Source of the DNA: Bin87 sp026710825
Lineage (GTDB): Bacteria; Chloroflexota; Dehalococcoidia; Lucifugimonadales; UBA3495
Direction: 5' to 3'
DNA: 64,000 nucleotides
NCBI GenBank assembly: GCA_965232815.1
Contig: OZ247427.1
Location: forward strand, 1,116,001-1,180,000
The notes beneath the pieces are model-generated. The model ran no database searches. It was not told the origin of the DNA and saw only the letters and a list, made by a program, of their open reading frames with translations. The first letter of the stretch is position 1. Each line of letters begins with the position of its first letter. A program made the translations under genes and the position numbers. Shown here piece by piece: positions 37,498 to 46,348 of the stretch.

Positions 37498-38211
37498 TCA
37501 CCGATCATCCACGGTGATCATGTCGGCGATGCGCCGATAAATTCCATCCCCAATCCCCGATACTGCGGTGATGTCGTCTGGCGAAACGAACGGCCCCGCC
37601 GCATCGCGGTGCGCAACAATGGATTGAGCCCGCACGCCTCCGATCCCTGGCAGCGTTTCCAGGCATTCGGCGGTGGCGACGTTGATGTTCACTGGAACTT
37701 GGCAGGCGCTGCTAGAGGCCGCCCCACTGCTCGCCCTTTCATCCTGCACCGTCGCGGCCAGCCCGAAGCCTACCGGTACGTCGTCGGACGCGCCCAGGGC
37801 TGGAATCCGGTAGTGTCCGGCATCGCTCACATGCGCCGCCAGGTTGACCCGCTCCAGGTCGGCGATTTCCGTCGGCCCGCCCGCCAGGTGAACTACGTTC
37901 GCCAACCTCTCCCCAGCCGGCACGGCATAAACGCCTGGATTCACAACCTCGCCGGTGATATACACCACCAGATCGACTGGAACATCACTCTCGGTCGGTT
38001 GGGCCGCCGCCGTGGGGCCGGACATCCCTGCATCACCGCCGGCGGAAGATGCGACGACCGGCGCGATGATCTGGACGCCGGCATCATCTTGCGCGCCGCC
38101 CACCCGGTTCCCCAACAGCAGCCAGACCACCACGCCCAATATCAGCACGGTAGCCGCCGCGGAAACACCTGTCGCTAGTATGCGTTTGGCTCCCATAGCA
38201 GACAATCTCAA
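37498..38211 (-). CDS. comEA: Competence protein ComEA (SLBB and helix-hairpin-helix)
   Basis: A 237-residue membrane-anchored DNA-binding protein for transformation. An N-terminal transmembrane segment (about 12-34, VLILGVVVWLLLG) is followed by a low-complexity linker, an SLBB domain (VYITGEVVNPGVYAVPAGERL) and C-terminal helix-hairpin-helix repeats (VNINVATAECLETLPGIGGV, DITAVSGIGDGIYRRI). This is the standard Gram-positive/Chloroflexi type ComEA layout. A second ATG five codons in (MGAKRILAT) is an equally good start. Directly upstream of comEC on the same strand. It would hand incoming DNA to ComEC. Confidence 0.93.
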   Translation of the reverse strand: MRLSAMGAKRILATGVSAAATVLILGVVVWLLLGNRVGGAQDDAGVQIIAPVVASSAGGDAGMSGPTAAAQPTESDVPVDLVVYITGEVVNPGVYAVPAGERLANVVHLAGGPTEIADLERVNLAAHVSDAGHYRIPALGASDDVPVGFGLAATVQDERASSGAASSSACQVPVNINVATAECLETLPGIGGVRAQSIVAHRDAAGPFVSPDDITAVSGIGDGIYRRIADMITVDDR

Positions 38212-38543
38212 CCCAAATCAATTTGCATGTAGGCAGCCGACGGCGCGTTGATGCCAACCAATCTTGAAACGATCATTCGCAGGCCACACTAAGCAATAAA
38301 TAGTTCACAATATATCGCATTCTAATTGTTATGTTAATCGATCTGCGGGACATCGTCGTTGCACAAATTGCATGCTCGTCCCATTGAAATGCTCATAACG
38401 GTCCACCGGCCCAGGGCGGCCCACGGGCGAATCGATCTGGATTGCCGCCCGTCGTTGCCGCCTGCTACAATCCCGCCAACGTCGTGTGCTCTCTCCATCG
38501 TTGCGGCGTATCCACCCGAAGTTTGCTCAAGGAGATTCCCGAT
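38212..38543. other. Divergent intergenic region
   Basis: About 330 bases between comEA and the lactonase gene; the centre (38270-38345) is AT-rich and likely promoter-bearing. No specific site is called. Confidence 0.35.
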
Positions 38544-39455
38544 ATGTCTTGGCGTTTCAGCCTCCTCAACCGCTTTGAAGACCCGCCCGGCGGAATCACC
38601 GAAGGCCCCGCCTGGAACGGTGAGGTCGTCCTGTTCACCCACATCCACGCCAGCCGCATCTACGCCTACAACCCCAAATCCGGCGAGTTCTCGGTGTTCC
38701 GCGAAAACACCAACCGCACCAACGGACTCGCTTTCGATGCCCAGGGCCGCCTGTTCGGATGCTGCCAGAACGGCCGCGCCATCGTGCGCTTCGACCCCGA
38801 CGGCAGTATGGTAACCGTCGCTGACAACCTCGACGGCGTCCCCCTGAACACCCCCAACGACCTCGCAATAGACGCCCGTGGCCGCATCTGGTTCACCAAC
38901 CCCTGGAACGCCGGCAACATCGACCCCCACGAGGTCGAGCAACTGGACCACCGCTCCGTCCTCTGCGCCGTGCCCCAGGCCGACGGCTCCTATAACACCG
39001 TCCGCTCCACCTACGACACCACCATGCCCAACGGTGTCCTGGTCTCGCCCGACGGCAACACCCTGTACGTCGCCGAGAGCAACAGCGACGAAATCGACAT
39101 CGACCGCGAACTGCGCGCCTATCCCATCAACGGCGACGGCACCGTGGGCCCCTACAAGGCCCTGCACACCTTCGGCCGCGACGCCAACGCCGTCCACCGC
39201 GGCATCGACGGCATGTGCCTTGACGCCGACGGCAACATCATCGCCACTGCCGGCTGGCCCACCGGTGGCCCCGGCCCCATGCTCTACGTGTTCTCCCCCA
39301 CCGGCCGCGTCATCGAGACCCATCCGGTGGCGGCAACCCGACCCACCAACGTCTGTTTCGGCGGCGCCGACAACACCGACGTTTTCGTAACCTCCACCGA
39401 CGGCCATTTCTTCCACGCCAAAACCGACACCGTCGGCTGGGCCATCTATCCGTAG
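38544..39455 (+). CDS. SMP-30/gluconolactonase-like propeller lactonase
   Basis: A 303-residue six-bladed propeller of the SMP-30/gluconolactonase/LRE family, which opens lactones of sugar acids using one divalent metal. Metal-ligand motifs are present: Glu in ITEGPAWNGE, Asn in NTPNDLAIDARGRIWFTNP, the TMPNGVLVSPDGNTLYVAES block, and Asp in GMCLDADGNI. No signal peptide. The chosen ATG 38544 has AAGGAG nine bases upstream; the open frame extends further but is non-coding. Codon use is strongly biased to C at third positions, like the following plus-strand genes. Sugar-acid catabolism is likely; exact lactone unknown. Confidence 0.88.
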   Translation: MSWRFSLLNRFEDPPGGITEGPAWNGEVVLFTHIHASRIYAYNPKSGEFSVFRENTNRTNGLAFDAQGRLFGCCQNGRAIVRFDPDGSMVTVADNLDGVPLNTPNDLAIDARGRIWFTNPWNAGNIDPHEVEQLDHRSVLCAVPQADGSYNTVRSTYDTTMPNGVLVSPDGNTLYVAESNSDEIDIDRELRAYPINGDGTVGPYKALHTFGRDANAVHRGIDGMCLDADGNIIATAGWPTGGPGPMLYVFSPTGRVIETHPVAATRPTNVCFGGADNTDVFVTSTDGHFFHAKTDTVGWAIYP

Positions 39456-39470
39456 GTATGACTCCGCATC

Positions 39471-39496
39471 AGCCTCTCCCCTATGTGGGAGAGGCT
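39471..39496 (+). terminator. Possible terminator hairpin after the lactonase gene
   Basis: AGCCTCTCCC - CTATGT - GGGAGAGGCT, a 10-bp perfect stem 15 bases past the stop codon, without a T-run. Confidence 0.45.
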
Positions 39497-39536
39497 ATCG
39501 GCAAGGCCGTTTCCAGGCAACACAGGCGGTGACACC

Positions 39537-39893
39537 ATGCAGAACAGGCGGTTGAGCAACTACGGAATCGGACGCGATCAGCTTCGCCAGGGCGGCGGGC
39601 GTGGCAACGGCAACGATCACTTCGACGAACTCGTCGGCAGCACCGAGTTCTACGTCTACCAGACTCCCGGCCGCCGCGTGAAGGGATTCGACAGCCTCAA
39701 GCTCTACGCCGAAGCCGAGGGCTGCGAACTGCTCTACACCGCCGAAGCGCCGCCCGAACTGATCGACCACGAGACCCTGCGCATCACTCACCGCCGCGCC
39801 GAACCCATACCCGACGCCGTCCTCAAGCGCGTCCATTCCTGGGCCCACCGCAACAACTTCCTCCACAGTTTCTTCAAACCCATGTACCGGTAA
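39537..39893 (+). CDS. Conserved-looking hypothetical protein, 118 residues
   Basis: Not recognised. The protein opens with a Gly/Arg-rich segment (DQLRQGGGRGNGNDHF) and continues with an alpha/beta region (STEFYVYQTPGRRVKGFDSL, then ELIDHETLRITHRR) and an aromatic C-terminus (NNFLHSFFKPMYR). No membrane segment or metal motif. Codon use is the same C-rich style as the neighbouring plus-strand genes, which supports real coding. I chose ATG 39537; an upstream in-frame start at 39483 lies inside the preceding hairpin and is unlikely. Confidence 0.6.
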   Translation: MQNRRLSNYGIGRDQLRQGGGRGNGNDHFDELVGSTEFYVYQTPGRRVKGFDSLKLYAEAEGCELLYTAEAPPELIDHETLRITHRRAEPIPDAVLKRVHSWAHRNNFLHSFFKPMYR

Positions 39894-39952
39894 TTGAGTG
39901 CCGTTATGTACGAACGGGCGCAGCATCCGCCGCTCTTGATCCGACTCCGCCT

Positions 39953-40150
39953 TCACCGGCGAACATTTTCCTGCCTCCGATTGACCACGGGTTGCCGAGT
40001 CGGCGGGCGGAGCACGAGTGAAAGCAATGCTCCCAAGGACACCTTGGCAACCCAGTCGAAAGTCTCTTGAGCAGATTCTGTCAAGGCCAGATGCGAGTGC
40101 AAAGCGACGCCAGCCATGCCGAGGAGGACCGGGAATAAATTCCCGACCAT
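39953..40150 (-). CDS. Possible small membrane protein, 65 residues
   Basis: A short minus-strand frame with two hydrophobic segments (NLFPVLLGMAGVALHSHLAL and WVAKVSLGALLSLVL) split by a charged ESAQETFD loop, then an Arg/Gln-rich tail. The two-helix pattern looks like a genuine small membrane protein, but there is no clear ribosome site and no recognised family, so it may be chance. It is the only candidate in an otherwise empty 375-base stretch. Confidence 0.3.
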   Translation of the reverse strand: MVGNLFPVLLGMAGVALHSHLALTESAQETFDWVAKVSLGALLSLVLRPPTRQPVVNRRQENVRR

Positions 40151-40268
40151 TGTATTAATAAGTTATCCATTTTTCATCGCCGACGTGTCCTGATGGTAGT
40201 CTGGCATCGAACGGCATGCCTCGCCGAAATCAGCGCCACCCTCGCCCAGTTGGTCCAGCAGCAACAGA

Positions 40269-41621
40269 ATGGCCACACGCCCAACGACGACTGACCTCCC
40301 GCCAACCCAGGCGGAACGCGCCATCCGCCGCCGCATTGCACGCCACGGCCCCATCACATTCGCCGACTTCATGGCGGCCGCCCTCTACGCACCCGGCGGC
40401 TACTACACCCGATCCACCGCCGGCGACGACTACTACACCAGTCCTCGTATCCATCCCGCCTTCGGCGCCCTCCTCGCCATCCATCTCTTCCACCTCTGGA
40501 ATCTGCTCCAACGCCCCAACCCGTTCACGGTCGCCGAACCCGGCGGAGGCGACGGTCTCCTCTGCCGCGACATCCTCACCGCCGCTCGCCACCTGCCCGA
40601 CGGTTTCGGCGACGCCATCCGATACACCATAATCGACCCCTTGCCCGCCCCCGGCCACGAAAAGTCATTCCCCAACGCCACCCGCGTCGCCGCCGACGCC
40701 CTGTCAGCCGATGCCCTGTCAATCGACCCATCGTCACTCCCGTCTCCCGCCCACTGCATACTGTCCAACGAACTCCTCGATGCCCTGCCCGTCCACCGTG
40801 TGCGCATGGCCGGCGGTGACCTGCGCGAACTCTACGTCGCCATAGAATCCGACGTCGCCGACGGCTACGAGGGCGCTCTCGTCGAAATCTCCGGCGATCC
40901 CTCCACGCCCGCCCTGGCAACCCGCCTCTCCGACCTCGGCATCACCCTCGCCGACGGCCAGACCGCCGAGATCTGCCTGCTCCTGGACGCCTGGGCCGGT
41001 GCCAACGCCGCGCTGCTCGATACCGGTTTCGCCCTCACCATCGACTACGGCCGCGCCGCCGCCGATCTCTACGACCCAGCCGTGCGTCCCCACGGCACCC
41101 TCGTAACCTACCGCAACCACCGCCAGACCGACGCTCCGCTCCACGACGTCGGCCGCCAGGACATCACCGCCCAGGTCGATTTCACCTCGGCCCAGCGATC
41201 CGCCGAAGCGTCCGGCCTGACCACCATCGGCAACGTCCCCCAGGGGGCCTTCCTCCAACGCCTCGGCCTCCAGACCATCCGCCGCAGGCCGCCACTCGAC
41301 GCTGACGGCAGCGGTTGGCTGACCATACCCGCCGGCCCCGACGGCCTCCCTCCCGCCGCGCTCCCCGATGCGTTCGGCGCGCCGCCCGACGACAGCCGCG
41401 CCTGGCTCACCAACCTCACCCACCTCGCGCAACCCGGCGGCCTCGGCGATTTCCGCGTCCTGCTCCAGTCCAAGGGACTCCCACCTGAACGCGCCGCCGC
41501 CGCACTGTCCTGGCTCGACGGCCAGCCCGCCCAGCATGGCTATACCCCGTCGTCCCTGGCCGCCATGATCCCAACGGAATCGCTGGCCCTCGGCCCGGAA
41601 CACATCCGACTCACCCAGTAA
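40269..41621 (+). CDS. MidA/NDUFAF7-like (DUF185) SAM-dependent methyltransferase
   Basis: A 450-residue protein of the MidA/NDUFAF7 family, protein-arginine methyltransferases in mitochondria with unclear roles in bacteria. Family marks: RHGPITFADFMAAALYAPGGYY at the start, YYTSPRIHPAFGALLA, the cofactor loop VAEPGGGDGLLCRDIL (the usual G-x-G-x-G is kept as GGGDG), and SNELLDALPVHRV. A SAM-binding core of about 250 residues is followed by a C-terminal region including FALTIDYGR. Start ATG 40269 matches the family. Just upstream of a CoA-transferase gene (about 70 bases), with shared C-rich codon use; a functional link is not obvious. Confidence 0.85.
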   Translation: MATRPTTTDLPPTQAERAIRRRIARHGPITFADFMAAALYAPGGYYTRSTAGDDYYTSPRIHPAFGALLAIHLFHLWNLLQRPNPFTVAEPGGGDGLLCRDILTAARHLPDGFGDAIRYTIIDPLPAPGHEKSFPNATRVAADALSADALSIDPSSLPSPAHCILSNELLDALPVHRVRMAGGDLRELYVAIESDVADGYEGALVEISGDPSTPALATRLSDLGITLADGQTAEICLLLDAWAGANAALLDTGFALTIDYGRAAADLYDPAVRPHGTLVTYRNHRQTDAPLHDVGRQDITAQVDFTSAQRSAEASGLTTIGNVPQGAFLQRLGLQTIRRRPPLDADGSGWLTIPAGPDGLPPAALPDAFGAPPDDSRAWLTNLTHLAQPGGLGDFRVLLQSKGLPPERAAAALSWLDGQPAQHGYTPSSLAAMIPTESLALGPEHIRLTQ

Positions 41622-41692
41622 CCCCGGTGCTATAATCGGCGACACTCAAAATCGTCCCGATTTCCGAACTCTCCCTCTACTGGATTGGCCTC

Positions 41693-42976
41693 ATGCCCGG
41701 CCCCCTGCACGGCATCAACGTCGTCGAATTTTCCACCATGATCGCCACCCCCACGGCTGGAATGCTCCTTGCCGACATGGGCGCCAGCGTAATCAAGGTC
41801 GAACCACCCTGGGGCGACCTCTGGCGCTACGCCCAGGCCGTCCTGCCCACCGATGGCCGCCCGTTCATGGCCTACAACCGCGGCAAGCGCTCCATGACCC
41901 TCGACCTCACCAAACCCGAAGCCGGCGACGTCGTCCGCCGCCTAACCCAGCAGGCCGACGTCGTCCTCGCCAACAACCGCCCCGACGTCGCCGGACGCCT
42001 CGGCATCGACTACGAGACCCTGGCCGCCATCAACCCGTCCATCATCTACTGCGAGGGTTCCGCCTTCGGACACGAGGGCCCCGACGCCTACCGACCCGGC
42101 TACGACATCATCATCCAGGCCATGTCCGGCATCGCCACCGCCGAAGGCAAGGTCGTCAACGGCGTCCCCGAGCACATCGTCGCCAGCCCCCTCGTCGATT
42201 CCGCGTGCGGTCTCGCCCAGGCCTGGGCCGTCTGCGGCGCGCTCTTCGCCCGGGAACGCGACGCCAACGCCGGCAAAAAAGGACCAGGCCAGAAGCTCGA
42301 AGCGTCCCTCCTCGGTACCAGCCTCCTCATGCTCGGCATGCGCTTCGTACGCATCGACAACCTGGACCTGGATCCACACCGGCAGGTCCTCGAGTCAGTC
42401 GACGCCATGCGCTCCGCCGGCACCCCCTATCCCGACCTGCTTGAGGTCTACCAGGCCCAGCACTTCCAGTCCCCCGGCAACATCTACTACCGCTTCTTCC
42501 AGACCGCCGACGGCATGCTCGTCGTCGGCTGCCTCAACGCCGCCCTCCGCCTCAAACTCCTCGACGTCATCGGCCTCCACGACATCCGCTTCGACGACGG
42601 TTACGACCAGCGCTCCCAGGAAGCCGCCGATTTCGGCGCCCAACTCATGATCGACGCCGAGGCAATATTCCGCAATAAGACCAACACCGAATGGCTCGAC
42701 CTGCTCGACGACGCCGGCGTGCCTGCCGGCCCGGTGCGATTCGTCGAGGAGTTGTTCGATCACCCCCAGGTCGAGGCCAACAACTTCGCCGTCGACGTGA
42801 ACCACCGCGACCTCGGCAACGTCCGCATGGCCGGCCCCCTCGTCTCCTTCAGCGACACCCCCCTCAACGCCGGCGACCTGCCCGCCCTCGGCGAACACAC
42901 CGACGCCGTCCTAACCGACCTCGGCTACCCACCCCAAACCATCGCCCAATGGCGCGAATCCGCCGTCATCCTGTGA
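41693..42976 (+). CDS. Family III CoA-transferase (CaiB/BaiF)
   Basis: A 427-residue single-domain CoA-transferase. Hallmarks: GINVVEFSTMIATPTAGMLL, LADMGASVIKVEPPWGD, YNRGKRSMTLDL, and the catalytic-aspartate region SPLVDSACGLAQAWAVCGAL. It should move CoA from a donor such as succinyl-CoA to a carboxylic acid. It is unrelated in domain number to the 845-residue double enzyme on the minus strand, so the window encodes two distinct enzymes of this class. ATG 41693 gives the expected start; upstream TATAAT (41631-41636) could be the -10 of its promoter. Confidence 0.92.
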   Translation: MPGPLHGINVVEFSTMIATPTAGMLLADMGASVIKVEPPWGDLWRYAQAVLPTDGRPFMAYNRGKRSMTLDLTKPEAGDVVRRLTQQADVVLANNRPDVAGRLGIDYETLAAINPSIIYCEGSAFGHEGPDAYRPGYDIIIQAMSGIATAEGKVVNGVPEHIVASPLVDSACGLAQAWAVCGALFARERDANAGKKGPGQKLEASLLGTSLLMLGMRFVRIDNLDLDPHRQVLESVDAMRSAGTPYPDLLEVYQAQHFQSPGNIYYRFFQTADGMLVVGCLNAALRLKLLDVIGLHDIRFDDGYDQRSQEAADFGAQLMIDAEAIFRNKTNTEWLDLLDDAGVPAGPVRFVEELFDHPQVEANNFAVDVNHRDLGNVRMAGPLVSFSDTPLNAGDLPALGEHTDAVLTDLGYPPQTIAQWRESAVIL

Positions 42977-43065
42977 CACCTTTCCATTGCCACGAGTTCA
43001 ACTGCGTGGCAACTTCGGTGGGGTAACATGCACGCCCCATTCACCACGCTCGCGGTAACGATCAC

Positions 43066-44718
43066 ATGACCACCACCACTCCCACCACCCCCAACCGCCT
43101 CTACTTCGGCGACAACCTGGACATCCTCCGTCAGCACGTCGCCGACGAGTCCGTCGACCTCATCTACCTCGACCCGCCCTTCAACTCCAACGCCACCTAC
43201 AACGTCCTCTTCCGCGAACGCTCCGGCGAGGAATCCGCCGCTCAGATCACCGCCTTCGAGGACACCTGGCATTGGGGCTGGGAATCCGAAACCGCCTTCC
43301 AGGACGTCGTCACCCAGGGACCCGACAAGGTCGGCAACCTCCTCTCCGCCCTGCGCCAGTTCCTCGGCCAGAACGACATGATGGCCTATCTCACCATGAT
43401 GGCCCAGCGCATGATCGAACTCCACCGCGTCCTCAAACCCACCGGCAGCCTCTACCTCCACTGCGACCCCACCGCCAGCCACTACCTCAAATTGCTTCTG
43501 GATGCCGTGTTTGACGCTCGCAACTTTCGGAACGAGATCGTATGGCTGCGAACTATGGCAAAAGGATTGATGAGCAGGCAACTGCCCAACAATCATGACG
43601 TTATTTTGGGCTACAGGAAAACCGGGGAATCTACGTGGAATGTAGATTCCACTTTTCAACCATACGATGAGTTTTCCCTAGACGCAAAGACTGCCTCCAA
43701 ATACAACCACCGGGATCCTGACGGACGCCTTTATCGACTGGACAATCTAACTAATCCGAACCGCAATCGTCCAAACTTAACGTACGAATTCATGGGGATC
43801 ACAAGAGTTTGGAGATGGACGAAAGAGCGAATGCAGGCCGCTTATGACCAAGGACTGATCGTTCAATCCCGTCCCGGGTCGGTGCCGGCATTGAAACGAT
43901 ACTTGGACGAGCAGCGCGGCCGACCGTTCGGCGACGTATGGACGGATATCCCACCGATCAACTCACAGGCCAAAGAACGCCTCGGCTACCCAACCCAAAA
44001 ACCCGAAGCCCTCCTCGAGCGCATCATCAACGCCAGCAGCAACGAGGGCGACGTCGTCCTCGACCCCTTCTGTGGCTGTGGCACCGCCACCGTCGCCGCC
44101 GAACGACTCAACCGCCGCTGGATCGGAATCGACGTCACCCATCTCGCCATCACCCTCGTCCGACACCGCCTCCGCGACAGCTTCGGCGACGAACTCCGAC
44201 CCTACGAAATCGTCGGCCAGCCCACCGACACCGCCAGCGCGGGCGCCTTGGCCGAGCAGGACCGCTACCAGTTCGAGTGGTGGGCCCTCGGCCTCGTGGA
44301 CGCCCGGCCCGCCAACGACCGCCGTCGCGGCGCCGACGCCGGCGTGGACGGCTACATCAACTTCTTCGACGACAACAGCGGCAAGCCCAGGCGCATCATC
44401 GCCCAGGTCAAGAGCGGCCACGTCAATCGCGGCATGATCGCCACCCTCAAGGGCGACATGGACCGCGAACAGGCCACCCTTGGCGTCTTCATCACCCTCC
44501 AGCCGCCCACCGAGCCCATGCGTCAGGAATCCCTCTCCGCCGGCATCTACACGCCCGAGCACTTCCCCGACCACCAGTACCCCCGCCTGCAAATCCTCAC
44601 CATCGACGAACTCCTTGCCGGAGCCAGCGTCGCCTACCCGCGCGGCGGCGCGCCAGCCACATTCCGCCAGGCTCCCCGCCGTCGTCGCAGCCAGGGCCAG
44701 CAATCCACCCTCGTCTGA
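43066..44718 (+). CDS. DNA methyltransferase fused to an Mrr-like nuclease domain
   Basis: A 550-residue beta-class DNA methylase. Catalytic motif IV LIYLDPPFNSNATYN lies near residue 45 and the cofactor motif DPFCGCGTATVAAERL near 335, the type III Mod/beta order. In between lies the target-recognition region. The C-terminus (about 395-545) has GADAGVDGYINF followed by RIIAQVKSG, the D...QxK signature of an Mrr-type PD-(D/E)xK endonuclease. So methylation and cleavage may reside in one polypeptide. The stretch 43490-43975 is distinctly richer in A/T and uses different codons from its flanks, pointing to a swapped recognition domain. No separate restriction or specificity gene is nearby. Confidence 0.87.
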   Translation: MTTTTPTTPNRLYFGDNLDILRQHVADESVDLIYLDPPFNSNATYNVLFRERSGEESAAQITAFEDTWHWGWESETAFQDVVTQGPDKVGNLLSALRQFLGQNDMMAYLTMMAQRMIELHRVLKPTGSLYLHCDPTASHYLKLLLDAVFDARNFRNEIVWLRTMAKGLMSRQLPNNHDVILGYRKTGESTWNVDSTFQPYDEFSLDAKTASKYNHRDPDGRLYRLDNLTNPNRNRPNLTYEFMGITRVWRWTKERMQAAYDQGLIVQSRPGSVPALKRYLDEQRGRPFGDVWTDIPPINSQAKERLGYPTQKPEALLERIINASSNEGDVVLDPFCGCGTATVAAERLNRRWIGIDVTHLAITLVRHRLRDSFGDELRPYEIVGQPTDTASAGALAEQDRYQFEWWALGLVDARPANDRRRGADAGVDGYINFFDDNSGKPRRIIAQVKSGHVNRGMIATLKGDMDREQATLGVFITLQPPTEPMRQESLSAGIYTPEHFPDHQYPRLQILTIDELLAGASVAYPRGGAPATFRQAPRRRRSQGQQSTLV

Positions 44719-44794
44719 CCAAGTCCTCCCGCGATTGCCAGCCAAGCGGGGCAATCGCACTCCAACAGTGGCCCGCCCACTCTGAACCGATCCG

Positions 44795-44820
44795 CTCATC
44801 TCGAGCCTGTCGAAGGATGC
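44795..44820. repeat. Dispersed repeat, GAGCCTGTCGAA family
   Basis: CTCATCTCGAGCCTGTCGAA then GGATGC; it shares GAGCCTGTCGAA with the copy at 25771. Confidence 0.5.
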
Positions 44821-44837
44821 CTGCCCAGGTATCTCCC

Positions 44838-44862
44838 TTCATCCTGCCCATCCTGTCCATCG
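44838..44862. repeat. Short heptad-like repeat, ATCCTG(C/T)CC unit
   Basis: CTTCATCCTGCCCATCCTGT then CCATC, two to three copies of an ATCCTG-containing unit; a relative lies at 47574-47603. Confidence 0.45.
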
Positions 44863-44951
44863 ATGCGAAAATCGGCCCCTGCCATGCTACAATATCATTA
44901 ATAGCAATAAATATTATCACTAAGAGCGCTGCCATAAAGCGAGGCCCCAAT

Positions 44952-46190
44952 ATGATTCAACAACGCGACATCACAGTCTACGGCGCCCTCTGGTGCCCCG
45001 ACTGCCGACGATCCAAGCAGTTCCTCGCCGAACACCGCATTCCCTACCGTTGGGTCGACATCGAGCAAGAACCCGCCGCCCAGGACACCGTCCGCCGCCT
45101 CAACCGCGGACGGCAGATCATTCCCACTATCGTATTCGGCGACGGCGGCCCCATCCTTGCCGAACCCAGCAACGCCGAACTTGCCGCCCGTCTGGACATC
45201 AACCCCAGGGCCAGCCGGTCCCACTACGACCTCATCATCGTCGGCGCCGGCCCCGCCGGACTCACCGCCGCCATCTACGCCGCACGCGAGGGCATGGACA
45301 CCCTGATCATCGAGCGTGGCGGTGTCGGCGGTCAGGCCGGCTCCACCGAGCGCATCGACAACTATCCCGGGTTCGCCCAGGGCATCACCGGCGCCGACCT
45401 CGCCGACAATATGCGCGAACAGGCCGAGCGGTTCGGCGTGGAGTTTCTCGTCGCACAGACCGTCGCGTGCGTCTATCCCGGCCCGGATTCCAGCGGCGTC
45501 CGCACCGTCACCACCGATACTGGACAGCAGTACCGCGCCCCAGCCCTCCTGCTCACCCCAGGCACCCGTTACCGACGCCTCAACGTCCCCGGCGAGGACG
45601 ACTTCATCGGCGCCGGCGTCCACTTCTGCGCCACCTGCGACGGCCCCTTCTATGCCGGCAAGGAAACCCTCGTGGTCGGCGGAGGCAACAGCGGCATCGA
45701 AGAAGGCCTGTTCCTCACCCGCTTCGCCTCCCGCGTAACCGTCCTCGAGGTCGGCGACCGCCTGCGCGCCAGCCAGGTCCTGCAGGACAAGGCCGCCGCT
45801 CACCCGCAGATGGACATCCGCCTCAACACCACCGTCCGCGAATTCCGTGGCAACGGCAAGCTGGACTCCGTGTTGGTCGAGGACGTCAGGACCGGAGAGC
45901 AGGACGTGCTGCGCCCCGCCGGCGTCTTCGTTTTCATCGGCCTCGATCCCAACACCGCCTTCCTCTCCAGCGTGGTGGAGCTTGACCAGCGGGGTTTTAT
46001 CGTAACCGGCTCGGGGCCGGACTCTTTACCTATGGAGACCAGCCGCCACGGCATTTTCGCCGCTGGCGACGCCCGCGCCGGCAGCACCAAGCAGGTGGCC
46101 GCCGCCGTTGGCGAAGGAGCCGCCGCCCTCATCGGCATACGCGCTCACATGGAAGATGAGATCCCGAACCGTGGCTACCCCGGCGACTGA
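44952..46190 (+). CDS. Glutaredoxin-like domain fused to thioredoxin reductase
   Basis: A 412-residue flavoprotein. Residues 1-85 form a glutaredoxin/NrdH-like domain with redox motif GALWCPDCRRSK (Cys15, Cys18) and cis-Pro IIPTI. Residues 93-405 are a thioredoxin reductase: FAD motif IIVGAGPAGLTAA, redox-active FCATCDGPF (Cys226, Cys229), NADPH motif VVGGGNSGIEEG and the FAD-binding GIFAAGDARAG. The fusion should pass NADPH electrons directly to its own small redoxin and then to protein disulfides. Start ATG 44952 has GAGG upstream; the much longer open frame before it is antisense-type noise. A TACAAT box at 44888-44893 may be its -10. Confidence 0.93.
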   Translation: MIQQRDITVYGALWCPDCRRSKQFLAEHRIPYRWVDIEQEPAAQDTVRRLNRGRQIIPTIVFGDGGPILAEPSNAELAARLDINPRASRSHYDLIIVGAGPAGLTAAIYAAREGMDTLIIERGGVGGQAGSTERIDNYPGFAQGITGADLADNMREQAERFGVEFLVAQTVACVYPGPDSSGVRTVTTDTGQQYRAPALLLTPGTRYRRLNVPGEDDFIGAGVHFCATCDGPFYAGKETLVVGGGNSGIEEGLFLTRFASRVTVLEVGDRLRASQVLQDKAAAHPQMDIRLNTTVREFRGNGKLDSVLVEDVRTGEQDVLRPAGVFVFIGLDPNTAFLSSVVELDQRGFIVTGSGPDSLPMETSRHGIFAAGDARAGSTKQVAAAVGEGAAALIGIRAHMEDEIPNRGYPGD

Positions 46191-46257
46191 CCACGCACCA
46201 ACACTCCCACACCCCTCATGGCGGATCAAGATTGCGTAGGTGTTGACGCACGAACCG

Positions 46258-46283
46258 TAGGGGCGAGGCATGCCTCGCCCCAC
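46258..46283. repeat. Dispersed palindromic repeat, GGGGCGAGGC type
   Basis: GTAGGGGCGAGGC directly followed by its mirror ATGCCTCGCCCCA; the core from 46260 to 46281 is a perfect 22-base palindrome. Confidence 0.65.
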
Positions 46284-46324
46284 TTCCAACGAACCACATC
46301 GCCGGGACCCATTGCCCGGCCCAG

Positions 46325-46348
46325 GTAGGGGCGAATAATCATCCGCCC
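46325..46348. repeat. Dispersed palindromic repeat, GGGGCGAATAAT type
   Basis: GTAGGGGCGAATAATCATCC then GCCC; same family as 25828 with one mismatch in the right arm. Confidence 0.65.

Noticed and set aside
43938..44951. Long upstream extension of the redoxin-reductase reading frame
   Set aside because: It overlaps the methyltransferase in another frame and is Arg/Pro-rich shadow sequence; ATG 44952 gives the correct glutaredoxin start.
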